Origin: Iodobacter arcticus | GTDB lineage: Bacteria > Pseudomonadota > Gammaproteobacteria > Burkholderiales > Chitinibacteraceae | Direction of reading: 5' to 3' | NCBI RefSeq assembly: GCF_042664895.1 | Contig: NZ_JBHTBQ010000001.1 | Location: forward strand, 1 to 64,000 | Length of the DNA: 64,000 nt | In this document: piece after piece, positions 42,372-49,202 of the stretch | Position numbering within the stretch: the first letter of the stretch is position 1 | Layout of the letters: the number at the start of each line of letters is the position of its first letter | Notes under the pieces: model-generated | The model's input: the letters and a program-made list of their open reading frames with translations, nothing else | The model's database searches: none | What the model was told of the DNA's origin: nothing | Position numbers and translations under genes: made by a program

Positions 42372-42573
42372 CTGTAGACACAGAGAGCGGGGAGTTTGTA
42401 GGGTGGGTTAGGCCAGAAAATGCACCGAACACACGCCGCTACCGTATCTTGGCCGTAACCCACCATTGCGCAGTGCCATGGTGGGTTACGGCCGGAATAG
42501 ATCAACTCCTTGATGACTACATAAGAACGGCCTAACCCACCCTACGATTACTCCGTGTTCTCTGTGTCTACAG
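42372..42573. repeat. CTGTAGACACAGAGA element interrupted by a GTAGGGTGGG element (rnfC-rnfD gap)
   Basis: The outer 15-bp arms CTGTAGACACAGAGA (42372-42386) and TCTCTGTGTCTACAG (42559-42573) belong to the 9-bp-unit family. Between them lies the complete GTAGGGTGGGTTAGGCC element at 42398-42545. This is one palindrome inserted into another. Confidence 0.88.
42398..42545. repeat. GTAGGGTGGGTTAGGCC nested palindrome
   Basis: The 17-bp arms GTAGGGTGGGTTAGGCC and GGCCTAACCCACCCTAC are perfect. Inside is a second perfect hairpin, GGCCGTAACCCACCAT (42451-42466) with ATGGTGGGTTACGGCC (42478-42493). No coding capacity. Confidence 0.9.
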
Positions 42574-42613
42574 ATTTTAGGTTTTTGCTCAGTTTTAACT
42601 TTTTTGGAATCAA

Positions 42614-43630
42614 ATGAACACATCGCCCTTTTTTATTAAACCGACGCCTTTGCAAGTGGTCATGCTCAAAGTGGCGGCGGCTTTGTTGCCGGGGATTATT
42701 GCGCTGACTTGGGCTTTTGGCGTGGGCGTGCTGGTGCAAATTGCGCTGGCTCTGGGCACGGCCCTGCTGGCTGAGGCTGCTTGTTTAAAGCTACGCAATT
42801 ATCCGATTAAACCTTTTATCTGCGATGGATCGGCAGCGGTGACGGCGGTTTTGCTGGCACTCTCTATGCCGCCGCTTGCACCGTGGTGGATGGTGGTGCT
42901 GGCTGCTTTAATTGCTATTTGCCTGGCCAAGCATCTCTATGGCGGCTTGGGGCAGAATCCGTTTAACCCGGCCATGGTGGGTTTTGCGGTGATGATTGTG
43001 TCTTTCCCCGCGCAAATGTCGCGCTGGGCTGCCCCTTTGCCGCTGGATATGCCGCATCTGGATAGTCTAGCTCAGATCATCACTATTTTTAGTGGCCAAC
43101 TGCCGCAAGCTTTTGACGCCATGGCTTCAGCCACGCCACTGGATACGGTTAAAACAGCACTCCTTCAGCAACATGCTTTAAGCGATATTTTTCAGCAGCC
43201 CATTTTTGGCGCTGTAGCCGGGGTCGGCAGCGAATGGGCCGTGGCGGGTTTTTTGCTGGGGGGGCTTTATTTGCTTTGGTCTAAGCTGATCCCTTGGCAA
43301 ATCCCTGTGGGTTTTCTTGCTGCCTTTATGCTTACAGCCACGCTGTTTTATGGTCTGGACCCTAGCCATTACAGCCCGCCGTGGTTTCATCTATTTAGTG
43401 GCGCGGCCATCTTAGGGGCGTTTTTTATTGTGAGCGATCCTGTTACCGCGCCAACCACACCACGCGGCAGGCTTATCTTTGCCGCTTTGGCTGGAGTGCT
43501 GACCTATATGATCCGCGTGTTTGGGGCTTATCCGGATGGTGTGGCATTTGCAGTATTAATCATGAATATCGCCACGCCCTTTATCGACCAATACACCCAA
43601 CCCCCGGTCTTTGGACGTAAAGCGAAATAA
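42614..43630 (+). CDS. rnfD: Rnf complex subunit RnfD
   Basis: A 338-residue membrane subunit with about nine helices, related to NqrB. GGLGQNPFNPAMVGFAVMI and FIVSDPVTAPTTPRGR are conserved. The covalent FMN threonine is expected in the SATPLDT segment (ASATPLDTVKT, about residue 175). It forms part of the ion-translocating core with RnfG. It is followed by a roughly 230-bp inverted array before rnfG. Confidence 0.95.
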   Translation: MNTSPFFIKPTPLQVVMLKVAAALLPGIIALTWAFGVGVLVQIALALGTALLAEAACLKLRNYPIKPFICDGSAAVTAVLLALSMPPLAPWWMVVLAALIAICLAKHLYGGLGQNPFNPAMVGFAVMIVSFPAQMSRWAAPLPLDMPHLDSLAQIITIFSGQLPQAFDAMASATPLDTVKTALLQQHALSDIFQQPIFGAVAGVGSEWAVAGFLLGGLYLLWSKLIPWQIPVGFLAAFMLTATLFYGLDPSHYSPPWFHLFSGAAILGAFFIVSDPVTAPTTPRGRLIFAALAGVLTYMIRVFGAYPDGVAFAVLIMNIATPFIDQYTQPPVFGRKAK

Positions 43631-43640
43631 ACAAACCCAA

Positions 43641-43873
43641 ACCTTGAACCACGGAGAGCACGGAGGACACAGAGTTACACGGAGAAAACCGATTTACGGA
43701 GTAAACATAAGAGAGCCTCTGAGGCGTTTTATTTCATACCACTTATATGTCTCATGCGTTTAAACAGCGAGTTTTTATAATGAACCTGACCGTTATAAAT
43801 AGGATTTTTTTCTCCGTGCAACTCCGTGTTCTCTGTGTTCTCTGTGTCCTCTGTGTCCTCCGTGGTTCAAGGT
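43641..43873. repeat. CCACGGAG / CTCTGTGTT 9-bp-unit inverted array (rnfD-rnfG gap)
   Basis: The outer arms ACCTTGAACCACGGAG and CTCCGTGGTTCAAGGT are perfect 16-bp complements, and similarity continues outward (AACAAACCC/GGGTTGTTT). The right arm is five direct 9-bp units (CTCCGTGTT, CTCTGTGTT, CTCTGTGTC, CTCTGTGTC, CTCCGTGGT; 43822-43866). The left arm has four units of CACGGAGNN type. Confidence 0.9.
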
Positions 43874-43905
43874 GTGGGTTGTTTGCATCTATTTTGGAGA
43901 AATAA

Positions 43906-44535
43906 ATGAAAACCATGTTTGCCAATGGGGTGCGTGGTGCGGCGACGCTGTTTTTGTTTGCGGTGGTGTTTACGGCCTTAATGGCGGGCACTTATCAGCT
44001 GACTCGCAAGAAAGTCTTGTTTAATGAAGAAAAAGCCAAGGTGGCGCTGATTGCCCAAGTATTGCCCGCCAAAAGCTTTGATAACAATCTGCTGCAAGAC
44101 GCTCATGCCTTGTCGGCAGCGGATGGCAAAGCCTTAGGTAATGATGGCGACAGCTCTTTTTACCTAGCAAAAAAAGCTGGTAAAACCGTTGCTGCGGTAT
44201 TTGAAGCCACAGCACCAGATGGCTATGCGGGCAAAATTAAATTACTGGTTGGCGTGGATATCGACGGCCAAGTGCTGGGCGTGCGCGTCGTGGCGCATAA
44301 GGAAACGCCGGGGCTGGGGGATTATATCGACGCAGCCAAATCGTCCTGGATAGAGCAATTTAAAGGCAAAGAGCTGAACGCCCAGAATGCAGCAGCATGG
44401 AAAGTTAAAAAAGACGGTGGTGGCTTTGACTATATGGCAGGCGCCACCATCAGCCCGCGAGCCGTGACCGCAGCGGTAAAACGAGTACTGGAATACGTGG
44501 CCAGCAAGCCTGACGTTTGGAAAAAAAGTCTGTAG
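43906..44535 (+). CDS. rnfG: Rnf complex subunit RnfG
   Basis: A 209-residue subunit with one N-terminal membrane helix (about 9-29) and a periplasmic FMN-binding domain. DYMAGATISPRAV contains the D-x-x-x-GAT flavinylation motif; its Thr carries FMN attached by an ApbE-type transferase. It mediates electron transfer on the periplasmic side. The stop codon TAG (44533-44535) is part of the CTGTAGACACAGAG repeat, so the last codon, Leu (CTG), and the stop come from the repeat. Confidence 0.95.
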   Translation: MKTMFANGVRGAATLFLFAVVFTALMAGTYQLTRKKVLFNEEKAKVALIAQVLPAKSFDNNLLQDAHALSAADGKALGNDGDSSFYLAKKAGKTVAAVFEATAPDGYAGKIKLLVGVDIDGQVLGVRVVAHKETPGLGDYIDAAKSSWIEQFKGKELNAQNAAAWKVKKDGGGFDYMAGATISPRAVTAAVKRVLEYVASKPDVWKKSL

Positions 44536-44865
44536 ACACAGAGCTAAATGAGAACACAGAGCTCACTGAGAAAAGTCATTAAGGGTGGGTCGTTTTTATG
44601 GCCGCTATAGGTATCACTAAAGTCTTTGTTATAGAGCAAATCGGCAATTATAGGGTGTACAACGACGTAGTCGTTGCGCACCGAAAAACGGTGCGCAAGA
44701 AAAACGACTTGCACACCCTATAAAAATCAGCTTTTTTGTTCTGTTTTTGTCTTAACTTGATGTCCGTGCAGGCTGACAGGGACATCGCGTTTCGCAGTGA
44801 AGATCTACACTTTCTTTAGGTTTTCTCAGTGTGCTCTGTGTCCTTCCCGTTCTCTGTGTCTACAG
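44530..44865. repeat. CTGTAGACACAGAG element interrupted by a TATAGGGTGT element (rnfG-rnfE gap)
   Basis: The left arm (44530-44574) and right arm (44821-44865) share the outer CTGTAGACACAGAG/CTCTGTGTCTACAG pair and the inner TGAGAAAA/TTTTCTCA pair. Element B (44612-44760) lies between them. The left arm begins inside the rnfG coding sequence. Confidence 0.88.
44612..44760. repeat. TATAGGGTGT element, copy B (about 149 bp)
   Basis: The core arms are TATAGGGTGT (44649-44658) and ACACCCTATA (44713-44722). Inside are the palindrome AACGACGTAGTCGTT and a perfect 10-bp hairpin TTGCGCACCG/CGGTGCGCAA with an A5 loop. Flanking blocks ATCACTAAAG and CTTAACTTGAT match copy A at 32461-32610. No coding capacity. 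Confidence 0.88.
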
Positions 44866-44926
44866 ATCTGTATTAGATTTTCCCTTTAGATTTGCAGTTT
44901 TAATTGCGTCATGTTTGGAGCAGCAA

Positions 44927-45607
44927 GTGAGCAAAGAAATTATCAGTAATAGCATCTGGAAGCAGAATGCGGGGTTGGTGCAGGTTTTAGGCATGTGCCC
45001 CGTGTTGGTGGTTTCCAGCAATATTGTGAATGGCGTGTCGCTGGGCTTGGCGACGAGTTTGGTGATGCTGCTTTCTGGCGCAGCTATTGCTGCGATCCGG
45101 CAATTTGTGCCCAATGAATTACGCAGCCCGATTTTTATTCTGATTATCGCCGCGCTGGTTACCGTGGTTGATTTGCTGTTCAACGCCTACGCCCATGGTC
45201 TTTATGTGGTGCTGGGGATTTTTATTCCGCTGATTACCACCAATTGCATCGTGCTGGCCCGTGCCGAAGCCTTTGCCTCCCGCAATAGTGTTTGGGATTC
45301 GGCCCTCGATGGTTTCTTTATGGGGATTGGTCTGACGATGGTGCTGGCAGTATTGGGCGGGATGCGCGAGCTGGTGGGCAAGGGCACGCTGCTCTCTGGC
45401 ATCGATCTGGTGTTTGGCCCCGCCGCCAAAGCATGGACGATTTATATTATTCCCGCCGATATGCATTATCAGTTTCTACTCGCCATCCTTCCCCCCGGCG
45501 CATTTATCGGCCTTGGGCTATTGATTGCAGGCAAAACCGCGATGGATAAAAGAGCTGCCGCCAAGGCGCAACTTGAACGGCTACCCAATGCTGTGCCGAA
45601 TCACTGA
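44927..45607 (+). CDS. rnfE: Rnf complex subunit RnfE
   Basis: A 226-residue integral membrane subunit homologous to RnfA. IWKQNAGLVQVLGMCPVLVV at the start and LGIFIPLITTNCIVLARAEA carry the conserved cysteines of the intramembrane cluster. The GTG start at 44927 has GGAG 6 bases upstream; the frame open from 44831 reads through repeat sequence and is not coding. It is the last of the six rnf subunits, overlapping a small membrane ORF. Confidence 0.95.
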   Translation: MSKEIISNSIWKQNAGLVQVLGMCPVLVVSSNIVNGVSLGLATSLVMLLSGAAIAAIRQFVPNELRSPIFILIIAALVTVVDLLFNAYAHGLYVVLGIFIPLITTNCIVLARAEAFASRNSVWDSALDGFFMGIGLTMVLAVLGGMRELVGKGTLLSGIDLVFGPAAKAWTIYIIPADMHYQFLLAILPPGAFIGLGLLIAGKTAMDKRAAAKAQLERLPNAVPNH

Positions 45608-45788
45608 GTGGCTGGCCTATCTGCTGTTGGCCTGCTTGGTTTGGTGGCTGATGAGCATGGGATTTTGGGGCAAGCTGGCGGTGCTGGTTTTGGGCGTCGT
45701 CGTCTTTGTAGTGGCGATGTATTACTACTACCAAGTGATGAGTGCACCTTGGGATGAGTGGGATGAGACGCCGGATAATGATATGTAG
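45588..45788 (+). CDS. Small membrane protein encoded at the end of the rnf operon
   Basis: A 66-residue ORF starting 20 bases before the rnfE stop. Two adjacent hydrophobic helices (YLLLACLVWWLM and LAVLVLGVVVFVVAMYYYY) are followed by an acidic tail, DEWDETPDNDM. The overlap with rnfE and a strongly membrane-like composition argue that it is translated, although no Shine-Dalgarno could be confirmed. I do not recognise a family. The stop TAG lies within the following GTAGGGTGGG repeat. It could be an accessory Rnf protein. Confidence 0.6.
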   Translation: MLCRITEWLAYLLLACLVWWLMSMGFWGKLAVLVLGVVVFVVAMYYYYQVMSAPWDEWDETPDNDM

Positions 45789-45864
45789 GGTGGGCACGAT
45801 TTTGTGCCCACGCGTCTTAATAAATCTCCGCTAATCTGTGGGCACAAAATCGTGCCCGCCCTAC
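45785..45864. repeat. GTAGGGTGGGCACG palindrome
   Basis: GGGCACGATTTTGTGCCCAC (45792-45811) and its exact complement (45838-45857) are bounded by GTAGGG and CCCTAC. Each arm is itself partly self-complementary (GGGCAC...GTGCCC), so alternative hairpins are possible. Confidence 0.88.
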
Positions 45865-45898
45865 GATGGTTTTTTTAATTAACATAAACAGGTATCCC

Positions 45899-46150
45899 AT
45901 GGCATTAAAAATATCTAAAGAAGCAGAAGCATTATTGGTGAAATCGATTCGCCGTTATTTTGATGCAAATATGGATGAGCCGATTGGTGGTTTGCAGGCG
46001 GCGCAATTATTAGATTTCTTTATGCAGGAAATCGGCCCTAGTGTTTACAACCAGGCCATCGCTGATGCGCAGGCCTATATGCAAGACAAAGCGCTGGATA
46101 TGCCGGGCACTTGTTTTGAGCCAGAAATGAATTTCTGGAATAAAAAATGA
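45899..46150 (+). CDS. DUF2164 family protein
   Basis: An 83-residue protein with the DUF2164 pattern: SIRRYFDANMDEPIGGLQAA (residues about 17-36), LLDFFMQEIGPSVYNQAIADA and a C-terminal E-x-NFW. The function is unknown; the family is often beside DNA repair genes. It overlaps nth by 4 bp, indicating co-translation. The frame opens at 45866, but the conserved part begins at the ATG at 45899. Confidence 0.85.
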   Translation: MALKISKEAEALLVKSIRRYFDANMDEPIGGLQAAQLLDFFMQEIGPSVYNQAIADAQAYMQDKALDMPGTCFEPEMNFWNKK

Positions 46151-46797
46151 ATAAAGAAACCCGGCGCATTTTTTATCAGCGCCTTGCCGATTTAGACCCC
46201 AATCCCACTACCGAGCTGAACTACAGCACGCCATTTGAGCTGCTCACGGCCGTCTTGCTATCGGCTCAGGCCACCGATGTGGGCGTTAACAAGGCCACCA
46301 AGCGTTTGTTCCCCGTTGCCAACACCCCCGAAAGTATTCTGGCACTGGGGGTGGAGGGGCTTGAATCCTATATCGCCACCATCGGCCTCTACCACAGCAA
46401 GGCCAAGCACCTGCTGCAAACCTGTCAGATGCTGATCGATTTGCACGGCAGCAAAGTACCGCAAGACAGAGCATCGCTTGAAGCCCTGCCTGGGGTCGGC
46501 CGAAAAACCGCCAATGTGGTGATGAATACCGCGTTTGGTGTACCGACTATTGCCGTCGATACCCATATTTTCCGCGTATCCAATCGCACCGGTTTAGCGC
46601 CGGGTAAAGATGTGAAAGTCGTCGAAGAAAAGCTGCTAAAAGTGACTCCCAACGAATTCAAACTCAACGCCCATCACTGGCTTATCCTGCACGGCCGCTA
46701 CGTATGCAAAGCGCGTAAGCCCGAGTGCTGGAGCTGTATGGTGAATGATGTGTGCGATTACAAATCCAAACAAATCACCCCGCCACCGGGGCGGTAA
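46147..46797 (+). CDS. nth: Endonuclease III
   Basis: A 216-residue HhH-GPD DNA glycosylase/AP lyase that removes oxidised pyrimidines. The helix-hairpin-helix LPGVGRKTA contains catalytic Lys120, AVDTHIFRV contains Asp138, and the C-terminal cluster has C187-x6-C194-x2-C197-x5-C203 for the 4Fe-4S centre. nth directly follows rnfABCDGE in E. coli; here DUF2164 and a small ORF lie between. Confidence 0.97.
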   Translation: MNKETRRIFYQRLADLDPNPTTELNYSTPFELLTAVLLSAQATDVGVNKATKRLFPVANTPESILALGVEGLESYIATIGLYHSKAKHLLQTCQMLIDLHGSKVPQDRASLEALPGVGRKTANVVMNTAFGVPTIAVDTHIFRVSNRTGLAPGKDVKVVEEKLLKVTPNEFKLNAHHWLILHGRYVCKARKPECWSCMVNDVCDYKSKQITPPPGR

Positions 46798-46811
46798 ATA
46801 GAATATCTCTT

Positions 46812-46847
46812 TGCTATAATGTAGCTTTTAAAGCTACGATCGTAGCT
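46812..46847 (+). promoter_or_regulatory. Extended -10 promoter and triple half-site operator of the nucleotidyltransferase/HEPN module
   Basis: TGCTATAAT (46812-46820) is an extended -10. Immediately downstream, GTAGCTTT-T-AAAGCTAC (46821-46837) and AGCTACGATCGTAGCT (46832-46847) are two overlapping perfect palindromes sharing one half-site. They cover the expected transcription start, as an autorepressor operator would. Confidence 0.7.
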
Positions 46848-46861
46848 AAAAAGGCGATGAT

Positions 46862-47455
46862 ATGCTGGCGGATTTATTACTAGGGCAGTATCGCAGGCGG
46901 GTGTTAGCGCTGCTACTGCTGCACCCTGAAAGCGCGTGGCATGTGCGTGAAATTGCACGGCTGACGCAAACGCAGGCGGGAACGCTCAACCGTGAGCTGA
47001 GCAAATTGGCCGCAGCGGGCGTATTGCTGGCCAGCAAGGTGGGTAATCAAAAACATTATCGGGCGAATGTGGATTGCCCTGTCTTTGCTGAGCTGGCGGG
47101 CTTGCTGCGCAAAACCGCAGGTGTGGCGGATGTATTGGCGGGCGCATTGGCTGCATTGGCCGAGCGGATTGACGTCGCGCTGGTGTATGGCTCGGTAGCG
47201 CGCGGAGAAGAGCGAGCGGCTAGTGATATCGACGTATTGGTGCTGGGCGACGTGAGCTTTGTTGAAGTGGTGACGGCGTTTTACCCATTGCAAGCCGAGC
47301 TAGGCCGTGAGATTAATCCGGTGGTGTATTCCATAGATGAATTCAAAGCCAAGCTAACTCAGCGGCAAGCGTGGGCGCTGGATGTGATGAAGCAGCAAAA
47401 AATGTATCTAATAGGAAACGAGCATGACCTTGGAAAACTTGCTGGCGATTCATAA
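46862..47455 (+). CDS. HTH-fused nucleotidyltransferase (MNT-like)
   Basis: The 197 residues combine an N-terminal winged HTH (about 10-75, AWHVREIARLTQTQAGTLNR) with a minimal nucleotidyltransferase domain: VYGSVARGEE followed by SDIDVLVLG, the GSxxRG...DxD catalytic signature. In MntA/HepT systems the nucleotidyltransferase is the antitoxin, AMPylating the HEPN toxin. Here it carries its own DNA-binding domain and probably represses the operon at the palindromes just upstream. It overlaps the HEPN gene by 32 bp. Confidence 0.8.
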   Translation: MLADLLLGQYRRRVLALLLLHPESAWHVREIARLTQTQAGTLNRELSKLAAAGVLLASKVGNQKHYRANVDCPVFAELAGLLRKTAGVADVLAGALAALAERIDVALVYGSVARGEERAASDIDVLVLGDVSFVEVVTAFYPLQAELGREINPVVYSIDEFKAKLTQRQAWALDVMKQQKMYLIGNEHDLGKLAGDS

Positions 47456-47864
47456 ACTCATCGCTCATCAGCCAGATCGTGATGCGCTGCAACGACTGCT
47501 GGATGCGGCGAAGCGCAATCTGGCTGATGCACGGGTAACGGCGATTAGCGACGAAAACCGCTTTGATGCGGCGTATAAAGCCATTATGCAGTGCGCTATG
47601 GCGTCGCTGTGGGCGAATGGTTATCGCACCGCGACCAGCCAGCCTGGTCATCATCAAACGGCGATTCAAGTGCTACCCAAAACCATCGGCCTCGATATGG
47701 CGACGGTTATCGTGCTGGACGCGCTACGCAAACAGCGCAATCTATCCGATTATGAAGGCGACCCTATTGCACCGAGTGCAGTGGCTGAATGCCTCATGCA
47801 GGCTGAATCCCTATTGAAATATGTGCGTGAATGGTTGGATAAAAATAAGCCAGAATTGGCATGA
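47424..47864 (+). CDS. HEPN-domain protein (toxin candidate)
   Basis: A 146-residue all-helical protein of the HEPN superfamily type that accompanies minimal nucleotidyltransferases. The segment LRKQRNLSDYEGD contains an R-N-x-x-D-Y variant in place of the R-x4-6-H RNase motif of HepT, similar to the RxxDY form of other HEPN subfamilies. RNase activity is therefore not assured. The 32-bp overlap with the nucleotidyltransferase gene and the shared operator indicate one functional module. A strong hairpin follows. Confidence 0.7.
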   Translation: MTLENLLAIHKLIAHQPDRDALQRLLDAAKRNLADARVTAISDENRFDAAYKAIMQCAMASLWANGYRTATSQPGHHQTAIQVLPKTIGLDMATVIVLDALRKQRNLSDYEGDPIAPSAVAECLMQAESLLKYVREWLDKNKPELA

Positions 47865-47877
47865 GTATGGGAATAGA

Positions 47878-47907
47878 CCTGATTAGCAAGTTATCTTGCT
47901 AATCAGG
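47878..47907 (+). terminator. Hairpin after the HEPN gene
   Basis: CCTGATTAGCAAG pairs perfectly with CTTGCTAATCAGG around a TTAT loop (13 bp). It lies 13 bases after the stop codon and also faces the convergent ABC permease gene. Confidence 0.75.
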
Positions 47908-47942
47908 CCAAACGTAATCAAGTGGCAAAACTCAGCTTCAGA

Positions 47943-49202
47943 TCAATTCTTCTGCTTCACCACCACCTGCCATCTCCAAACCACTAAGCCAACCGCGATG
48001 GCTGCGTGAATTGTGCTGATTAAAATGCTGGCAATCACGGACATATGGCCGATGGGCATTAGGATGGATGCCAAGCTTTCCAGCCCGCTGCTGTGGGCTA
48101 AGAAGGGCAGCAGGCCGTTGATGATGGCCAGATATAGCAGGCTACTGGCGAGTACCCGTTTGCTATTGCTATTCAATGCGATAAATAAGCAGATGGCGCT
48201 GTCCCGCAGCAAGATCAGGGCGATGGCGAGTGGGGTGCTGCTGAGCATGGGAAATTCGTCTACACCCGAGCCTGTAGCCATTAGCGCAAAAATAAAAGAC
48301 AGCAGTAAGGTTGTTGGCCAGAGCGGCAGATTAATCAGCGCACCATGCTCGTTTTTGTTTTGGATGCGGGTAATCACACGTTGCCAAACCGTGAAGCCAT
48401 TCGGCTCTGCAAATAGCATGGCATAAGTCATTACGCTGCAAATAATTAGCCCGAGTATGGCTAACTGATCATGTTTGAAACCTGCAAAAAAAGCCGTGAG
48501 CAGGCAGGCAAACAGTGGCCATGCCCAAGGCAGGGTGCGTACTTGCAGGGCGTTTTGCATGAGTCTCCATGCAGCAAAAACACTACAAATTGCAAAGAAA
48601 CTGCCTGCCAGTAGCTGAAATTGCAGCGGCATAAAGGGGGTATTCCACCAGGTAATTGGTGTATCGCCCATCTCAAACAAGCCTGGCATCATAAAGAATG
48701 CGGGGATGGCCAGCAGCAGATTAAAGCTGCCTCTGCGGTTTTGTGCCAGATCGGATTGGCCCAGTTGCAGATTGATCACCAGCGCCGTGCCGTGCAACAA
48801 AAGGCCGATGGCAATCATCGCGAGCGTCTTGCTAATAGCACTAATTGGGTTGGTGGGTAGCTCAGCTACAAGCAGCATCAGCAGGCAGAGCGCTCCGCCG
48901 TACCAATTAAACAGCGTAGCGCCAAATAGCTTGCCCCAGGTCATTTCCCACGGGCTAAGCGCACTCATTCTTTGCTGATCCCACGTGTGATCGCGCTGCT
49001 CGTCACCCATGGCGGCGGCAGCATTTTTTGTGCCCCATAGCCAGACAATCCCCATAAAGAGCGCTACTGCAGTGCTGCCCAGTTTGCTTAATTCGGTGTT
49101 CATTCCCACGGCTAAACAAATCAGCGCAAGGATGGCAGGCATGCCGATTAAGCGTGGTGTAGAAAAGCTTAACCAGAGATTTCGTTTAAATTCAGGATTC
49201 AT
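47943..49202 (-). CDS. ABC-2 type transporter permease
   Basis: A 419-residue membrane protein with about twelve hydrophobic segments and a short soluble part near residue 60 (TKNAAAAMGDEQRDHTWDQQ). Residues LWGTKNAAAAMGDE...QRMSALSPWEMTWGKLFGAT fit the ABC-2/CcmB-like permease layout (parts quoted). It overlaps the ATPase gene upstream by 4 bp, so together they form a two-gene exporter. The substrate is unknown; no peptide or polysaccharide gene lies nearby. Confidence 0.75.
   Translation of the reverse strand: MNPEFKRNLWLSFSTPRLIGMPAILALICLAVGMNTELSKLGSTAVALFMGIVWLWGTKNAAAAMGDEQRDHTWDQQRMSALSPWEMTWGKLFGATLFNWYGGALCLLMLLVAELPTNPISAISKTLAMIAIGLLLHGTALVINLQLGQSDLAQNRRGSFNLLLAIPAFFMMPGLFEMGDTPITWWNTPFMPLQFQLLAGSFFAICSVFAAWRLMQNALQVRTLPWAWPLFACLLTAFFAGFKHDQLAILGLIICSVMTYAMLFAEPNGFTVWQRVITRIQNKNEHGALINLPLWPTTLLLSFIFALMATGSGVDEFPMLSSTPLAIALILLRDSAICLFIALNSNSKRVLASSLLYLAIINGLLPFLAHSSGLESLASILMPIGHMSVIASILISTIHAAIAVGLVVWRWQVVVKQKN

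Noticed and set aside
44831..44926. Upstream extension of the rnfE frame
   Set aside because: The codons come from the CTCTGTGT repeat; the GTG at 44927 has a proper ribosome-binding site and matches RnfE.
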